A stretch of 64,000 nt of DNA from Sipunculus nudus (GCA_026874595.1 CM049307.1:77972643-78036642), one strand, 5' to 3'. Numbered from the stretch's first letter, positions 42,673 through 55,300 are shown. The notes: a model not told the origin generated them from the sequence alone. Numbers and translations: made by a program.

Positions 42673-42790
42673 TTTCCGAGGGTAGTCCTTTTAGGATGAT
42701 AAGGTTTTTCATGTCTCTGCTCTCTTTCCCACTCGACCAGTAGTAGAATGTTTTTTAGTTTGCTGAGAGGAATAGACTGCAATATGGATA

Positions 42791-42824
42791 AAACAAGGGA
42801 CCCATGGGTCACGGCGCTCAGCTG
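42791..42824 (+). repeat. 34-bp motif identical to 47201-47234 (copy 1)
   Basis: AAACAAGGGACCCATGGGTC followed by ACGGCGCTCAGCTG. The flanks differ between the two copies. I associate this motif with the end of a bivalve repeat family. Confidence 0.75.
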
Positions 42825-43029
42825 TTATATATGATAAAAAATATGATTTGGGAAGGAGGCATATGCTTGTTTTGTGTGGTAATAAATATAAGCTCTATTA
42901 TGAGTTGTTGGTGTTTAGCTTATGTACGATTTTGATAGTATCTTTGGAGACAGGGAAGAGGATTAATTTCATTTATTTTATTAACAAATGGAGTGCTATT
43001 GTCACACAGATTTTGACTTGGCCATATAA

Positions 43030-43740
43030 CTTATAAGCAGCACATATAATAAAAGAGTTTAACTATTTATTAACAATTAATAACAAATATTGTGCCAATA
43101 TAATTTTTATTAAAAAATATAATAAGAAAATAATATGTTTTTTTTTAAATAAAATATAACTGAAATGATTATTGAAATAATATTATAGAATATATTCATG
43201 AATGCATTCATGAATACAATTTGAAAGTATCTGCACTGGTATTCAACTACTCTATCTGAATTCCAATTCTAATGCAATGAAATTTTTTAATGCAGAACAT
43301 ATTCATATTCGTATTCAAATACATTTGCAAAGCATTCGCACCATGTCTATAGTATTTATTCAGTTTTAGCCAAACAATGATGTTGAGAATCCAGAATATA
43401 CAAAATTCACAAATTTAAATAATGATCATAAGTACCTGGTTTAATGGCTTTTATTTATGTTAAAAAAAATAAATGTAAAATATTCACTTTGGACTACTTT
43501 CACATCAATCTACACACTAGACACAGTAGGAATCTAAATTAATATTAGCAATTTGTTATAAAAAAAAACAATACAAAATTATTAATTTATTGTTTATTGT
43601 TATGTTGATTTTCAAAACAACTACTAGATGAGTTGGGTTGGACACCTGGATCAACTGTGGCTAGGCATTAGCTGCCTGGCTGCCCCAGTGTATGCTTCGC
43701 TCAAGCATGCATAATCTGATGAGAGGTCAACAAGGTCAAC
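43030..43740. other. Very AT-rich DNA
   Basis: Long A/T-rich stretch with no exon or repeat named. Ends where the 680-bp repeat pair begins. Confidence 0.4.
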
Positions 43741-45185
43741 ATACAGGTGACTGAAGAGGGGCTGGATTAAGCCTGGGTCTGACATGGTCTCATAAAAACA
43801 TTAATAAAAGCTACAATATTTGGCCAATTTCTTTCAGCTTTCTAAACTACAAAGATGAAATCCTAATGTGTGCATAATATGAAAATTATGTCAACAGTGC
43901 TCTCAGGAAACAAACGTGCCATGGTCAAATTTTGGGAAAATTTGATACTAATTTTATATTTATATTAATAACTTATAAAATTTGAAAAATTCAGAACTAA
44001 TTTTTGGTATTCAATTGAATCTTGATTAAATAATGTTACATCCCTGACAAAATATCTCTAGCTTCTGCAATCCTCTTGTTAAGTGAATAAATATATTTCT
44101 TGATTTTTTAAAAAAGTGCATTATGTTTGGGCCCATAACTTTAAACAATTACGCAATACTGACATCATTTCTGGCATGTGCATAGTGAATGTATAGACAA
44201 ATATGTATATTATATATGATCAAAGTCAGATCAGTGGTTTTGATATTAGGCAGTCTTACAATGGAACAATGTTTTTAAATGGAAAAATGAAGTTTTTCAT
44301 TAATATTTCAAAGGAATTAAGTCCTAGTGATCAAATTCTTGGCATGGTAGGGGATTTTGGAGACATCTAACTGTATGCTAAATTTAAGGAACTTAGAGCT
44401 GAAGCTGGGGAGGTGAGCTCTAGCAAACTGCATAACACTAGCTTGATGTAAACTTGATGTGACACGGTGCTTGAAAACTTTAATAAAATCTATCAGTTTT
44501 TGATCAACCGGTTTCAAATTTTTGGTGTTAACAGACAAAATGCTAACAAAAACATGCTGTGAAAATTAAATTCACAGTACTTACAAGAAAAAAAAGTGCC
44601 ATGGTCAAACTTGGGCAAAATTTAAGCTACCAATTTTATATTTTTGCCAATATTTTAAAACATTTAACAGATTTTGATCTAATTTTTGGTATACAATAAA
44701 ATTTTGATTAATTAAAGTTGTATTACTGAAAAAAAGTCCCTACCTTTAACACTTTTGGTCTTAAGTGACCAAATATCTTTCCTGATTTTTTACAAAGTCC
44801 ATTATGTTTGGGCCCATAATTTTTAAAAATTGAATAATACTGACTTAATTTATGGCATGTACATAGGAACTATATAGAGAAATATTTATGGTAAATATGA
44901 AGAAAACCAGATGAGTGGTTTTGATATTCGGCAGTCCTGAAGTGTGAAAATAGATTTCTAATAAAAAAAATGAGGTTTTTCCTTAATATCTCAAAGAAAC
45001 TAAGTCCTATTGACCCAATGTTCGGCATGGTAGGAGATTTTTGGGACATCTAACTGTGTGGAGTATTTCAGATTCGTAGGTCTAATGGTGTCGAAACGTG
45101 CCAGTCTTACGGATGGACATCCGGACAGACGGACGGACGGACAATGGACCACGACTATAGCTCAGTTGACTTATAGTCAGCTCAG
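43740..45185 (+). repeat. 680-bp tandem pair with GACG tail (locus 1)
   Basis: CATTATGTTTGGGCCCATAA at about 44116 and 44799, 683 bp apart. Each unit has TGAAAATTAAAT.CACAGT, TCTGGCATGT.CATAG and a GTAGG.GATTTTGG.GACATCTAA phrase. Unit 2 ends with GGACAGACGGACGGACGGAC and GGACCACGACTATAGCTCAG. Confidence 0.78.
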
Positions 45186-45458
45186 CTAATGATCCTCCAT
45201 GGGAGTAACCCATTGTTTGATTTCATCAAGTCTTCCTGCATTGAAAGATTTATAAGTGAGGTCAGTTGTCTGCTTCAGTGTTGACCTGGCAGACACCAAG
45301 AGATTTCTCATTTTGTTTTGCCTGACAGGTAAATCTGCCAGGCATGAATTTTGGTTTCCCTCTGACTGAATGTATTGATCAGGCAAGTCCTCTCCAATTA
45401 TCACATCCTGAGTTGAGAGAAAAGGTCCTGAGATTCTGTTATAGGGGTCAAATTTACT
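45186..45458 (-). other. Open frame of unknown nature
   Basis: Open on the minus strand for about 90 codons, including FLSTQDVIIGEDLPDQYI and NLLVSARSTLKQTTDLTYKS. Composition looks coding-like and it directly abuts the end of the 680-bp repeat. I do not recognise the family; it could be an exon of a decayed gene or of a transposon. Confidence 0.3.
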
Positions 45459-46219
45459 AAGCTCTATATAATATCACAGTCCAGGTAAAGGATAACAGGT
45501 TCCCTGCAAAGGGGGCTGACACCCTTCTATTCACACCTTACGCCGGCTTTCATGATAACAAAGAAGTGCTTGTGTTACGACCAATATTGTAATAACCGGC
45601 CCATATTGTAAATGGCTCAAATATATTGTGTTAATTTTTCACATTTGGGCCATGCGGCATTCCAAATAAGTGATGTTTATAGCTGAATACACAGAAATAG
45701 TAAGGCAAAAATCAAGAATTTATGCACAAACATATAATATAAAAATTACATTTTTTTAGAGCAAAACTTGAACATACTGCTGAGCAAGTCTCATGGTTAT
45801 CAAATGCTCGTTTCTTCTTTCTCTGTTTTTATACCTAAAGTTTCCGGCCCAGCTGTAGTTTAATGATAACTCGTAACCTAACACATAAGAAATGAGTCGT
45901 CTCACGATCCCCTTCATCCCGCTGCAGTCAATCAACTTACTTTATTATATTAACGTATATTGTAACAACATCATTCCTGATTCATTAGCTACACTGTATT
46001 CTTTTAGATGTACATAATATACTAACAATTAATTATCCTTTTAAAAATGTGTTAATGTTTTATAAGAACCTTAGATTATCATTATTTTTTATCGAAATAA
46101 TACTTTTGAACTCGAGAAAGCTATACACAATCCATATACATACTGTTCTTTCAAACTAGCAGGAAGCTAGTTGGTAAGTGGGATCATTTTATGTTATACT
46201 GTTGTTATATTCTTCTCAC

Positions 46220-46483
46220 CACTCTACTTTTAATCGCCTTGTCCTTCAGTTAAATTTCCAGCTCCTCAACCTGGTTCACATTCGTCAGAGGAAACTGAAC
46301 CTCGACTGACATTCCAGTTTCTTGTGATCCCTCTCCCTTCCAAGCAAGCAGCTTCAGCAGGAGCTTTCTATTGGCAGCCTGTTCATTGAGGATGTCACCG
46401 AAAGTCCCTTGGACTTTTTTGACAGCTTTTGGAAGCTCTTTTTCAAATGCTGTAAAATTGTTGTGAATATCAGTGAAGTACTC
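46220..46483 (-). pseudogene. DUF4806-like exon with in-frame stop
   Basis: Minus strand, 88 codons, phase 0 to 0, donor GTGAGAAG at the low end. It reads FGDILNEQAANRKLLLKLLA, then VQFPLTNVNQVEELEI, a TAA at 46250-46252, and LKDKAIKSRV. The 'FPL..v..leeLE..Lkd' pattern resembles DUF4806, a domain often seen in TE-associated animal proteins. The stop inside the domain suggests a pseudogene. The acceptor is weak. Confidence 0.45.
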
Positions 46484-46854
46484 CTTAAATTATATACAGC
46501 AGGTAATAGTTTAAATCAAAATACAAATACTTCCAGAACAAGTTTAATGCTTAATTTTTATACAAATGTATTATCAATGGATATCATATGATCCTTTCTG
46601 GGCATAGCCGCTGCATATGTTTATAGGACACAAGTAAAAATGCAGAAATTACGTCGTAATAAGTATGTTATGGCATTACTGAAAACTTTTTGTACTTATA
46701 ATATACATATAAGTTAATCTAATTACAGTTACACAACATGCTAACTTTAACTGAAGTTAATTGGGTAAATCATTTACTTTAATATTAAAACATTGCTCTA
46801 TATATATATATATATATATTAAAAATATTTTTTTTTTTATAATTATTAATTTAC

Positions 46855-46960
46855 CTTCTTGTGCTGCACTTTTGCAGTTACAATTTCCTCACACAATTCC
46901 TCATTCAGATATGAGTCTTCGGCAGCTTGTGATGGAACCTGACGCTGACACTGCGTGTCT
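46855..46960 (-). pseudogene. Upstream exon of the DUF4806-like pseudogene
   Basis: Minus strand reads QAAEDSYLNEELCEEIV then TAKVQHKK and a donor GTAAAT at 46851-46854. Phase 0 fits the exon at 46220-46483. Its 5' boundary is not certain. Confidence 0.35.
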
Positions 46961-46979
46961 TCTATCCATATTTATTTCT

Positions 46980-48200
46980 TGACTTATCCCTGCAGCAACA
47001 GCTTTCTGCCTGTTGTTTTCCTTTCTCTGTAACCCGATGTGATTAGTTAGCTAAACACATAGGTATACTTAATTTTATGTATAAATTATTTCAGTTCTGT
47101 CCCATTGAATAGTTAGTCATTAATTACTAAAAGTTATTCATTTATTAAAACAAATTAAGTGCTTAATGGAATTGTTACATAAAACATTTGTTTTTAATTA
47201 AAACAAGGGACCCATGGGTCACGGCGCTCAGCTGATCGTGATTGGACTATTAATGTTTCTCAACGGTGATACTATATCGAGTCGATAAAGCTTATGAATA
47301 TCATGGACATGTTGGGCTATCATAAAGGAATGTAATGTAATATGTGAGTAAATAATAAATGAAATTACCTGACTGATGGATTAATAGAGTCAAATATAGT
47401 GGTTTATTTTTTATTTATTTAGGAGGGGTTAAAAATTGTGATATATTTGAGCAAATATGAATGCAATGAAAGCAGTAATAAGCAGTAGTAGAATGATGAT
47501 AAGGCTATTTGTTGAAGGATCTAAAGTGTATGGTATTCTGCAAGCTTTCAATTTGACAGATATGATGTTATGATTAACCATGCTGATGAAGTGATTTATG
47601 ATTTTGTGACTGTATGACACAATATCTCATTAGTCTTGACAAGGTACATTATTGTGATGCCCACTATGTCTACATATTACACACTATTGACATAACTTCT
47701 GGCATGTACATAGGTACCTATGGACGAATGGTTATACAAAATATTAAAGTATGAATATATCTGATTCATCTTGTTCTTGCTTACTGAGGCTGATTTTGGG
47801 ATGGGGTTCGGAGAAGGGAAAAGTGAGGGCAGCACGAAGGTGGATGTAGAAATATTCTATTGTAATGTTTTTCATTTATATAAGAATATGAATAGCTAAG
47901 AGGAAAGGGGCCCTCCTACTTGGTTATAGTGAAGTTCTAAATATATGATTGCAAACTAATACTCTGACAAGACTGCCATGAAGAAAAACAGTAAAAGTTT
48001 TGAGATACTGTGATGCATATGAAAATTTACAGATGGACAGGCAAGTGGACAGAATGGACTAATACCTTTATTTCACTTTCGAGGGAATAATGCATTTAAG
48101 TTTATATTTAATCCTATTTTTCTAAGCATATCCACTTTTTCCATTAAGAAGTTTTTATCTGAATCATTTTTTTATTTACAGGTTTTATAATTTTTAATAA
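46980..48200. other. AT-rich DNA without recognised genes
   Basis: Contains only the second 34-bp identical motif (47201-47234) and short domainless open frames. Confidence 0.4.
47201..47234 (+). repeat. 34-bp motif identical to 42791-42824 (copy 2)
   Basis: All 34 bases identical to the copy 4.4 kb upstream, with unrelated flanks. Confidence 0.75.
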
Positions 48201-48204
48201 AAAA

Positions 48205-48345
48205 GCCTGAAAATATATGTTAAAATATTAGAATTGTTGCAAAAGTTGCAATCATTATATATACAGAGTAAAAAACTGAAACTATAAGTTAAAATATTAG
48301 AATTGTTGCAAAAGTTGCAATCATCATATATCCAGAGTGTATCTC
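48205..48345 (+). repeat. 69-bp tandem duplication
   Basis: GTTAAAATATTAGAATTGTT followed by GCAAAAGTTGCAATCAT occurs at 48219 and 48288. Confidence 0.8.
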
Positions 48346-48859
48346 ATATTGGGTCATATTATGCATACACATATATTTTATTATTTTTAAATCATAAATA
48401 TTTAAACTGAATTTAAAAGAAAATAATGCCACAACATGGCATCTACAAGAATATTACTTGAATCACTATCAAAAAGTTTTGCACATTGGAGTTTTCAGTA
48501 CATGCTTAATTTTATTCACCAAAATAAAATAAAAGATTAAGTAAATTTGATAAAATAAAACATCTTTTCAAATAAAGTATACACACTGTTGGTTTAATGA
48601 GGGCAAACTATATCATTGTGCTAATTACTATCCCAGTTTTAATTTATTACTGGAATTAATAGTCAATTTCACACCTGGTGAAGTTTTTACTCTTCTGAAG
48701 TAAGGAATTACTTATCTCATGAACATCCACACTTTCATAGCAATACACCACTTTGTGGACACAATTAAATGTACACTTTAATCATTGTATCCCTGGTGGT
48801 ACAATACAAAATCTAAAATGTAGCATAGCCTAGAATAAGAATGAATCAAATACAGAAAA

Positions 48860-50410
48860 TTATAACATTCATCTAGTTTATGCACCATCTGGGGGGGGGA
48901 GTGCGGGGCAGAGGGGAAGCCTGCTGGTAGTGGCCAAGCTGACCCAAGGCGAGCTGCCTGGGGTGGGTTACATAATGCAAGTGAAGGCTGTACTACTAGG
49001 TGGGCTAGATGTAAACAACACTTGACATGGTGTATGAAAACATGAATAAAAGCTATTCTTTCCAATCAATTTCTTTGAAATTTCAGATTTTAAAAGATTA
49101 AATCCTTATGTATATATATGCTGTGAAAATTAAATCAACAGTGCCAAAGTTGGACAAAATTTAAGGTATTGATTTTTTATTTATGCTAATAACTTGAAAA
49201 ATTTGCAAAATTCAGATCAAATTTTGGGTAAACAATTGAATCTTGATTAAATAAAGTTATATTCCTGAAAAAAAAGTCTCTAGGTTCAGCAATTCTCATG
49301 TTAGGTGAGTAAATATATTTCCTGATTTTAAAAAAAATTGCATTATGTTTTGGCCCATAACTTCAAAATAATACCCAATACTGACCTAATTTTTGGTATG
49401 TTCATAGAAAATGTAAGAAAGAATGTGAATACTAAATACGATCAAAAACAGATCAGTGGTTTATATTAGGCAGCCTTGAAGTGTAACAATGGCTTTTTTT
49501 ATGGAAAACGGAGTTTTTTCCTTAATATCTCGAAGAAACAAAGTCCTAATGACCCAATTTTCGGTTTGGTAGGAGATTTTGGGGACATCTCAAATTATGC
49601 CAACAGCCTGGGGAGCATAGAGATGTGCACTGAATGACCTACAGTCATCAAAGTGGACTGCTTGACAATGTAATGGAATACAACAAGAGCCTCCAAAAAA
49701 ATTCAATAACTAGCCTAATTGTGCAGCTTTTATTTTCAATTTTCAGATTTTAAAAGATTAAATCCTTATGTATACATGCTGTGAAAATTAAATCCACAGT
49801 ACTTACAGGAAAAAAACGTGCCGTGGCCAAAGTTGGGCAAAATTTAAGGTACCAATTTTATATTTTAGCCAATATTTAAGAAAATTTAACAGATTTTGAT
49901 CTAATTTTTGGTATACAATTAAATTTTGATTAATTAAAGTTGTATTTCTGAAAAAAAGTCCCTACCTTTAACACTTTTGGTCTTAAGTGACCAAATATCT
50001 TCCTGAATTTTTTACAAAGTCCATTATGTTTTGGCCAATAACTTTTTTAAATTATATAATACTGACTTAATATCTGGCATGTACATAGGAACTATATTGA
50101 GGAATATTTATGGTAAATATGAAGAAAACCAGATGAGTGGTTTTGATATTAGGCAGTCCTGAAGTGTGAAAATAAATTTCTAATAAAAAATTGAGGTTTT
50201 TCCTTAATATCTCGAAGGAACGAAGTCCTATTGACCCAATTTTCGGCATGGTAGGAGATTTTGGGGACATCTAACTGTATGCCTAATTTCAGATTCGTAG
50301 GTCCAACGGTGTCGAAACGTGCCTGTCTTACGGACGGACATCCAGACGGACGGACGGACGGACGGACAGATAGACGGACGGACGACGGACAATGGACCAC
50401 GACTATCATC
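48860..50410 (+). repeat. 680-bp tandem pair with GACG tail (locus 2)
   Basis: Same family as 43740-45185. CATTATGTTTTGGCC phrases at about 49341 and 50020 (679 bp apart). The tail has GACGGACGGACGGACGGAC (50345-50395) and GGACAATGGACCACGACTAT. Confidence 0.78.
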
Positions 50411-50948
50411 GTAGAAGGTTATTGAAGATATATGAAGTTAAGTGATAGAGTTGAATTGTTTATGTTTGTTATTAATAATTCATATGGAATGTTGGAAAAC
50501 TATCTCAATAGGCCTATACTTGGACACTTTCCCGTCTAGTAATAGAAGTTCATCAGCGCTCCTGTTGCTGCATCCTCCCAGGAAATTATATTTGAGGCTT
50601 AGGATGAAACTTGCAGGAAAAAGAACAAAACATTATTGGTAAATCTGAGAGAACAAAAATATTTTATGACAGTTTTGTATCTCAGAGAGTACAAAATAAT
50701 TTAGTATCATGAAGTCAATGATTTGCCTCACAAAAGGATTTTGTATATATCAGGGATTAAAAAAATGTCAGACTAAAGAATTTTATGCTTAATAGATTTC
50801 AAGTATGCTTAGTTAACAGACTGAATGTTCAGCATTTTGTTATATAATATGTTCTCTCTTTTTATACAAATATTAGATTTTCAAAATAAATGTCACTATT
50901 TCAATATTGTTCAAGGAATTCTCCTTTCTACCAAATTGTTGGTTTCTT

Positions 50949-51271
50949 GCAAGCTTCACTAGCGAGATAGTTCGATCCGCTTTTATTTGCACCCCGTAAC
51001 ACGCCCCCTCTTGAGAGCATTCCGCTATCAGAACAAGACTAATTTTCCCAGGAGTCAAACCTTTGTGAGCTTTGTGAGCCCTGGGCCACAAAGTTAACCA
51101 TCACGTTTGGCGAGCCCCCATTTTGTCACAAAGACAAATTTTTCAGACTGTGCCGATCCGGGATTCGAACCCACGTTGGTGGTCCACAAGTCCTGCGTAC
51201 CAACCGCTGATCCAGCCAACAAGTTTCACTAGAGGGACAGTTCGGTCCGCTTTTATGTGCTCCCTATAACA
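50949..51271 (-). mobile_element. TRIM-like miniature LTR element (copy B, 3' LTR truncated)
   Basis: Same structure and orientation as 523-938. It has only the last 53 bp of the 3' LTR (50949-51001, GCAAGCTTCACTAGCGAG … CCCCGTAACA), the whole internal region (51002-51123, including GAGAGCATTCCGCTATCAGA and CCTGGGCCACAAAGTTAACC) and a complete 5' LTR (51124-51271). The primer site is diverged but keeps GGCGAGCCCCCA next to the LTR. Divergence from copy A shows that this is a family, not a local duplication. Confidence 0.78.
51124..51271 (-). repeat. 5' LTR of miniature element B with intact tRNA-like block
   Basis: 148 bp. On the minus strand ACATAAAAGCGGACCGAACT, then A box TGGATCAGCGGTTGG (51200-51214) and B box in GGGTTCGAATCCC (51160-51172). 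Both boxes survive although the rest has many substitutions relative to copy A. Confidence 0.78.
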
Positions 51272-51359
51272 ATATATTTTGCCATTGGAGACCCCATTAA
51301 CCTTTAGTAAAATTAAAAACATCACAAAATATACATGTTATTTTACAATACTTATTTTT

Positions 51360-51475
51360 TCCAAAAGACAGTGCCAATTAAGTGTCTACCATATACTAAG
51401 GGCACCTCTCAATTGCGGCCAAATTTTTGGTACCGTCAGTGTCCGTAATTTACAGGTTCTTCTGTATGTACCTTG
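51360..51475 (-). mobile_element. Tigger-like terminal fragment
   Basis: Contains ACTAAGGGCACCTCTC and, on the minus strand, CAGAAGAACCTGTAAATT at its outer edge, similar to the pogo-type ends at 3640 and 40814. Confidence 0.4.
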
Positions 51476-51499
51476 TGTCCTCTCTCTTCAGGGATGCCT

Positions 51500-51842
51500 T
51501 CAGCCAGGTTTCTTCTCTTATGCTGTCGTTCCAGATGACGCAGTTCGACGAGAAGCATGTCGTTGCTAAAGCTTATATCTAAATAAATTACAAAACACGT
51601 TAAATAAATCGTGGTCGAGCAGAATGGCATATATAGGTAATATTTATAAATATATTTAAATTCTGGACCAGCTTCTGCGTCAACGTATAAAGGAAGTACA
51701 ATATTATGAATATAAACATGAAATCAGAACGGGTTTTCCCCTTGCTCATCATTATCGGCATTACGACTTATCATGAAAAATACAGAAATGGGATCATTAA
51801 ACTACAAAAGTATACATCAGAAGAAACTGTATTGTATTATTC

Positions 51843-51876
<34 letters not shown>

Positions 51877-52790
51877 ACTGTTCAATATATATGTATGTGT
51901 GCTCATTTATCAATTTTATAACGTATTATGTATACGGCGGTAGTGGGGACAAATAATAAACATAAAACAAATATGAGACCACATGTATACCAGGTAATTA
52001 AACACAAGCTAAAACAGTAAAGGAAACTCACTGTACCCCACTGTGGGGGCCTTAAAGAGTATAAACTTCCATATCTGCTAAAGCTCTTGAACACCATTCC
52101 CTCCCCATAATCTTCACCTCTGGCTCCCTTGCATAAAGTTTTTTTTTTTCGTATCTTGAATCGAATTGAGAGTGTTGCGGAGAATTTAACCTCTGAGGTG
52201 AAACATGCATATTCATCTACTTGTAATTTAAATGCATATTCTGAACAGATTAAAAACGTACTGGTCTACATGAATCTCCATTTCAACAACAGAAAAACAA
52301 CATTGAACAAATAAAACCTAATGACCAGTTATGCAAATACATGAACTTTAAGTTACCCATATAATACTAAGCACTATATGGTAAAAGTAACAAGTGAAGT
52401 ACGTTCGCAGATTTGCTTAATTTACAAATATCTCCAGAGTTGTTAAGTACGGTAACCTTTACAACTCCAACAAATTAACAGAAGCGATAAAGTCCTGCTT
52501 GTAAAAAAAAAAAGCGTATATTTTCTGAAAAACACTCTGGAAAGAATCATAACAATCAATGCATTAGTTATGCAGATACAGGAGCTTTTGTATCAAAGTT
52601 TTAGTTATTGTGGAATGCAATAACAGGCCCATCGAATATAGGTCGCAGTGACTTAATTTAAGGTGATCACGGAGCTTTTTATGGGCTTCCATGGATGTAT
52701 AGAAGTTAATAGCCATTGATGAAATGGCTAAATGGTCAATCAATCAAGATCTCCTGGAGATGGTGCGCTTATATCATTTTAGCCAGATAA
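51500..52790. other. AT-rich DNA with (ATT)n
   Basis: An (ATT)n run at 51845-51871; otherwise no recognised gene or repeat. Confidence 0.4.
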
Positions 52791-53079
52791 AATCTTAACC
52801 TAGACCTTCATGCGATGTATAAATAGTGTGAGTATAATTACTGTGTCTGTAATTCTCTCGAGTTTTTGTGAAAGTCGAATGGTAAAACACTCCTTGCTCA
52901 TTACCGACGACCGGATGTAATCCTCCGTGTAGCTATCATTTCGGCAAGATAGTTTCGTGACCTTGAAAAATGCGTTTAGGTCGTCCATATTCTTACTTGA
53001 CCTAAACATTCAGGAGACGCACCAATGATTAAAGTACAGCGACTGCGCCTGTATATCTCTAGTGTTATCATGCTAACAT

Positions 53080-53558
53080 TACTCTTGCAAGATCGCTTAT
53101 TTGACCTAGAAAATATGGCAAGGTTATCCATATGCGCACTTAACCTAGCTCTCTCTCTGTTACATCAACTGTGTGAATGTGGTGAATGTATTTCAATTTC
53201 TTTAACTATTATTGTAACACCAGCATCTTGACAGTCGAGGAATAAAATGCTCGGAACTCTCCGCTGAAGACCCAGATTCAATTCTAGGCATAGTTATCAA
53301 TTAAGCAGGATCGAATCTGTGACCTTGAAACCAATGGTTATAGTTTAGTGACGGTGCCTGTAATTCCCCTGAGTAATTGACTCAACATCACTTTTACATT
53401 ATCACATCTTTGACTTTGAAATATGCGTCAGGGTCATCCATATGCATATCTGACCTAGCTCTCAACTTGGTGCATCACAGTGTGTTGAATGTATTTTAAT
53501 TTGTTTTAAAGTTATTGTAACACCAGTGCCTGGACAGTTGAGGGGTAAAACGCTCGGA
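53080..53558 (+). repeat. Roughly 300-bp imperfect tandem pair
   Basis: Shared order CATCCATATGC.CA, TGACCTAGCTCTC, GAATGTATTT.AATT, ATTGTAACACCAG, GGACAGT.GAGG and AAAACGCTCGGA in 53080-53262 and 53385-53558. A weaker related unit lies at 52800-53010. Confidence 0.6.
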
Positions 53559-53560
53559 CC

Positions 53561-53582
53561 CCCCCCCCCCCCCCCCCCCCCC
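53561..53582. repeat. Poly(dC) run
   Basis: About 22 C, directly after the 300-bp repeat unit. Confidence 0.85.
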
Positions 53583-53619
53583 GCTGTTCAAGGCGCGTTG
53601 TTTTCTCCAGGTACTTTTT

Positions 53620-54700
53620 ATTCCTTCACCTGAGTTCTCGTTGTGACTGTATGCTTTAAAATGACACAGAAAATCGTTTTCGGAATAATATCGGAATCTC
53701 AATTTGTTAATTATCAATTCGACAGAAGTGTTGGATGGGAACAAATATACAAGATACAACTGATCATTATTGATGATTCACTACCTTCCTCAAACTTTAC
53801 ATGCAAATGGCCGCCCAAGACGAACTTCCGGTTACGACTCAGAATGCAGCTGGACATATTACTAGCCACTTATATCAAACATTGATATAATTTTTTTAGC
53901 GAACTTGTTAAATACTTTATATTGTTTAATCTAAAACAGATCCATTGACTATTAGACAGATCCATTAATTTTCGGAAATTTACTCTTGTTATATGTATGG
54001 AAAATGCAGAACCCCAGGTGGTCATTTATGCACCTTACCTATAAAAGAATTTAGAACTGTTCTTTAAAATATAAAAAAAATACACATTCCAATGATTCGA
54101 GAAACTAATTTTGTAAATTAAAAGAAGTGAAAATAATCTTAGATGGTGACAATTATTCAAGATTTAAATGGATTCAAATTGCTGATCACAGACTCAATAC
54201 AGATTTGCAACGACGGCCCCATAACATTTTGTGATATATTCCACTGAAAAAAACATAATATAAAACATTTAATAATAATACAACTAAAAGTTTAAAATGA
54301 AACCTACACGTTTATATTTTTTGTTTCATGCATATTTTTAAGTAATTAAAATTAATCGTTGATCAAACTTACCTGAACACCCGGCTGTTTTCATTCACAA
54401 TCAAACTCTTCCCATTCTGAGAATCGACCTTCATATTCTGCAGTCAGATGGTGCTATACATCACAAAGATACCTCGCTTTCCCACATCGTACAGTCTCTA
54501 GCTGAAAATAGACCAATGATTTAAAAAAAAAAATTCTAAATAAAACTGTCAAATGAAATATTAATCCTATTTAAACAAATATCTGTTTGTCAATAAGTTA
54601 TTTTAAAATATTAGTCCAGTACGGATTAAACTGAGAGTGCAACACGTGGCCAGCCATGGGCGCTACAACACGAGTTACGCCCGTGTCACACAAAAAAAGG
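53620..54700. other. Unassigned AT-rich DNA
   Basis: No exon or repeat named; 53643-53885 is open but has no domain. Confidence 0.4.
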
Positions 54701-54708
54701 GCATCTGT

Positions 54709-54711
<3 letters not shown>

Positions 54712-54748
<37 letters not shown>
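54712..54748. repeat. (TA)n microsatellite
   Basis: About 18 TA units. Confidence 0.88.
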
Positions 54749-54751
<3 letters not shown>

Positions 54752-54779
54752 CAGTTGCATGGAAGGTTAGGAGAGTCCT

Positions 54780-54900
54780 ATCTAAAAGAAATTTTGTAGA
54801 ATAGTATGGTATATCTAAGGATGCATTTGGTAACTTAGGTTATGTCCATCATCATATGTTACAATACACACCCACACGTGTTATTATGTACCTATATAGT

Positions 54901-54954
<54 letters not shown>

Positions 54955-55300
54955 CAATCAAAACTTATTTATTACTAACCTTCATGTTTTAAAACAGGAA
55001 GATCATAGTAGTACAAGCATCAATTTAATGAAGTACTCTTGGCAGCACAGAATGTGGCAGCTAATAAATCCGTATGGTGGGCACCTCTATAAAGTGAGAA
55101 GTTTGGTCAAGTCCCAAGGTTGCCCATATTATAGAAGTTCGACTGTACTTGCAATAGGTATGGGCCTTTATATATTATTTTTTTTCCATATATGGCAACT
55201 GTCCATAATTATGTAAAACACACTCATTTAACGGCACAACATAATGTTGATATGTGAGGCGTGAGATATCTGTATACATTATAGTGCACAGTTACACATG
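54780..55300 (+). repeat. Dispersed repeat, copy without the Tigger relic
   Basis: Matches 40700-40812 plus 41470-41890. A TA microsatellite (54902-54951) lies at the Tigger insertion point. Confidence 0.72.
54902..54951. repeat. (TA)n microsatellite
   Basis: About 25 TA units inside the dispersed repeat. Confidence 0.9.

Noticed and set aside
50149-50409. Minus-strand frame with Ser-Val-Arg-Pro repeats
   Set aside because: Translation of the GACG tandem tail of the 680-bp repeat.
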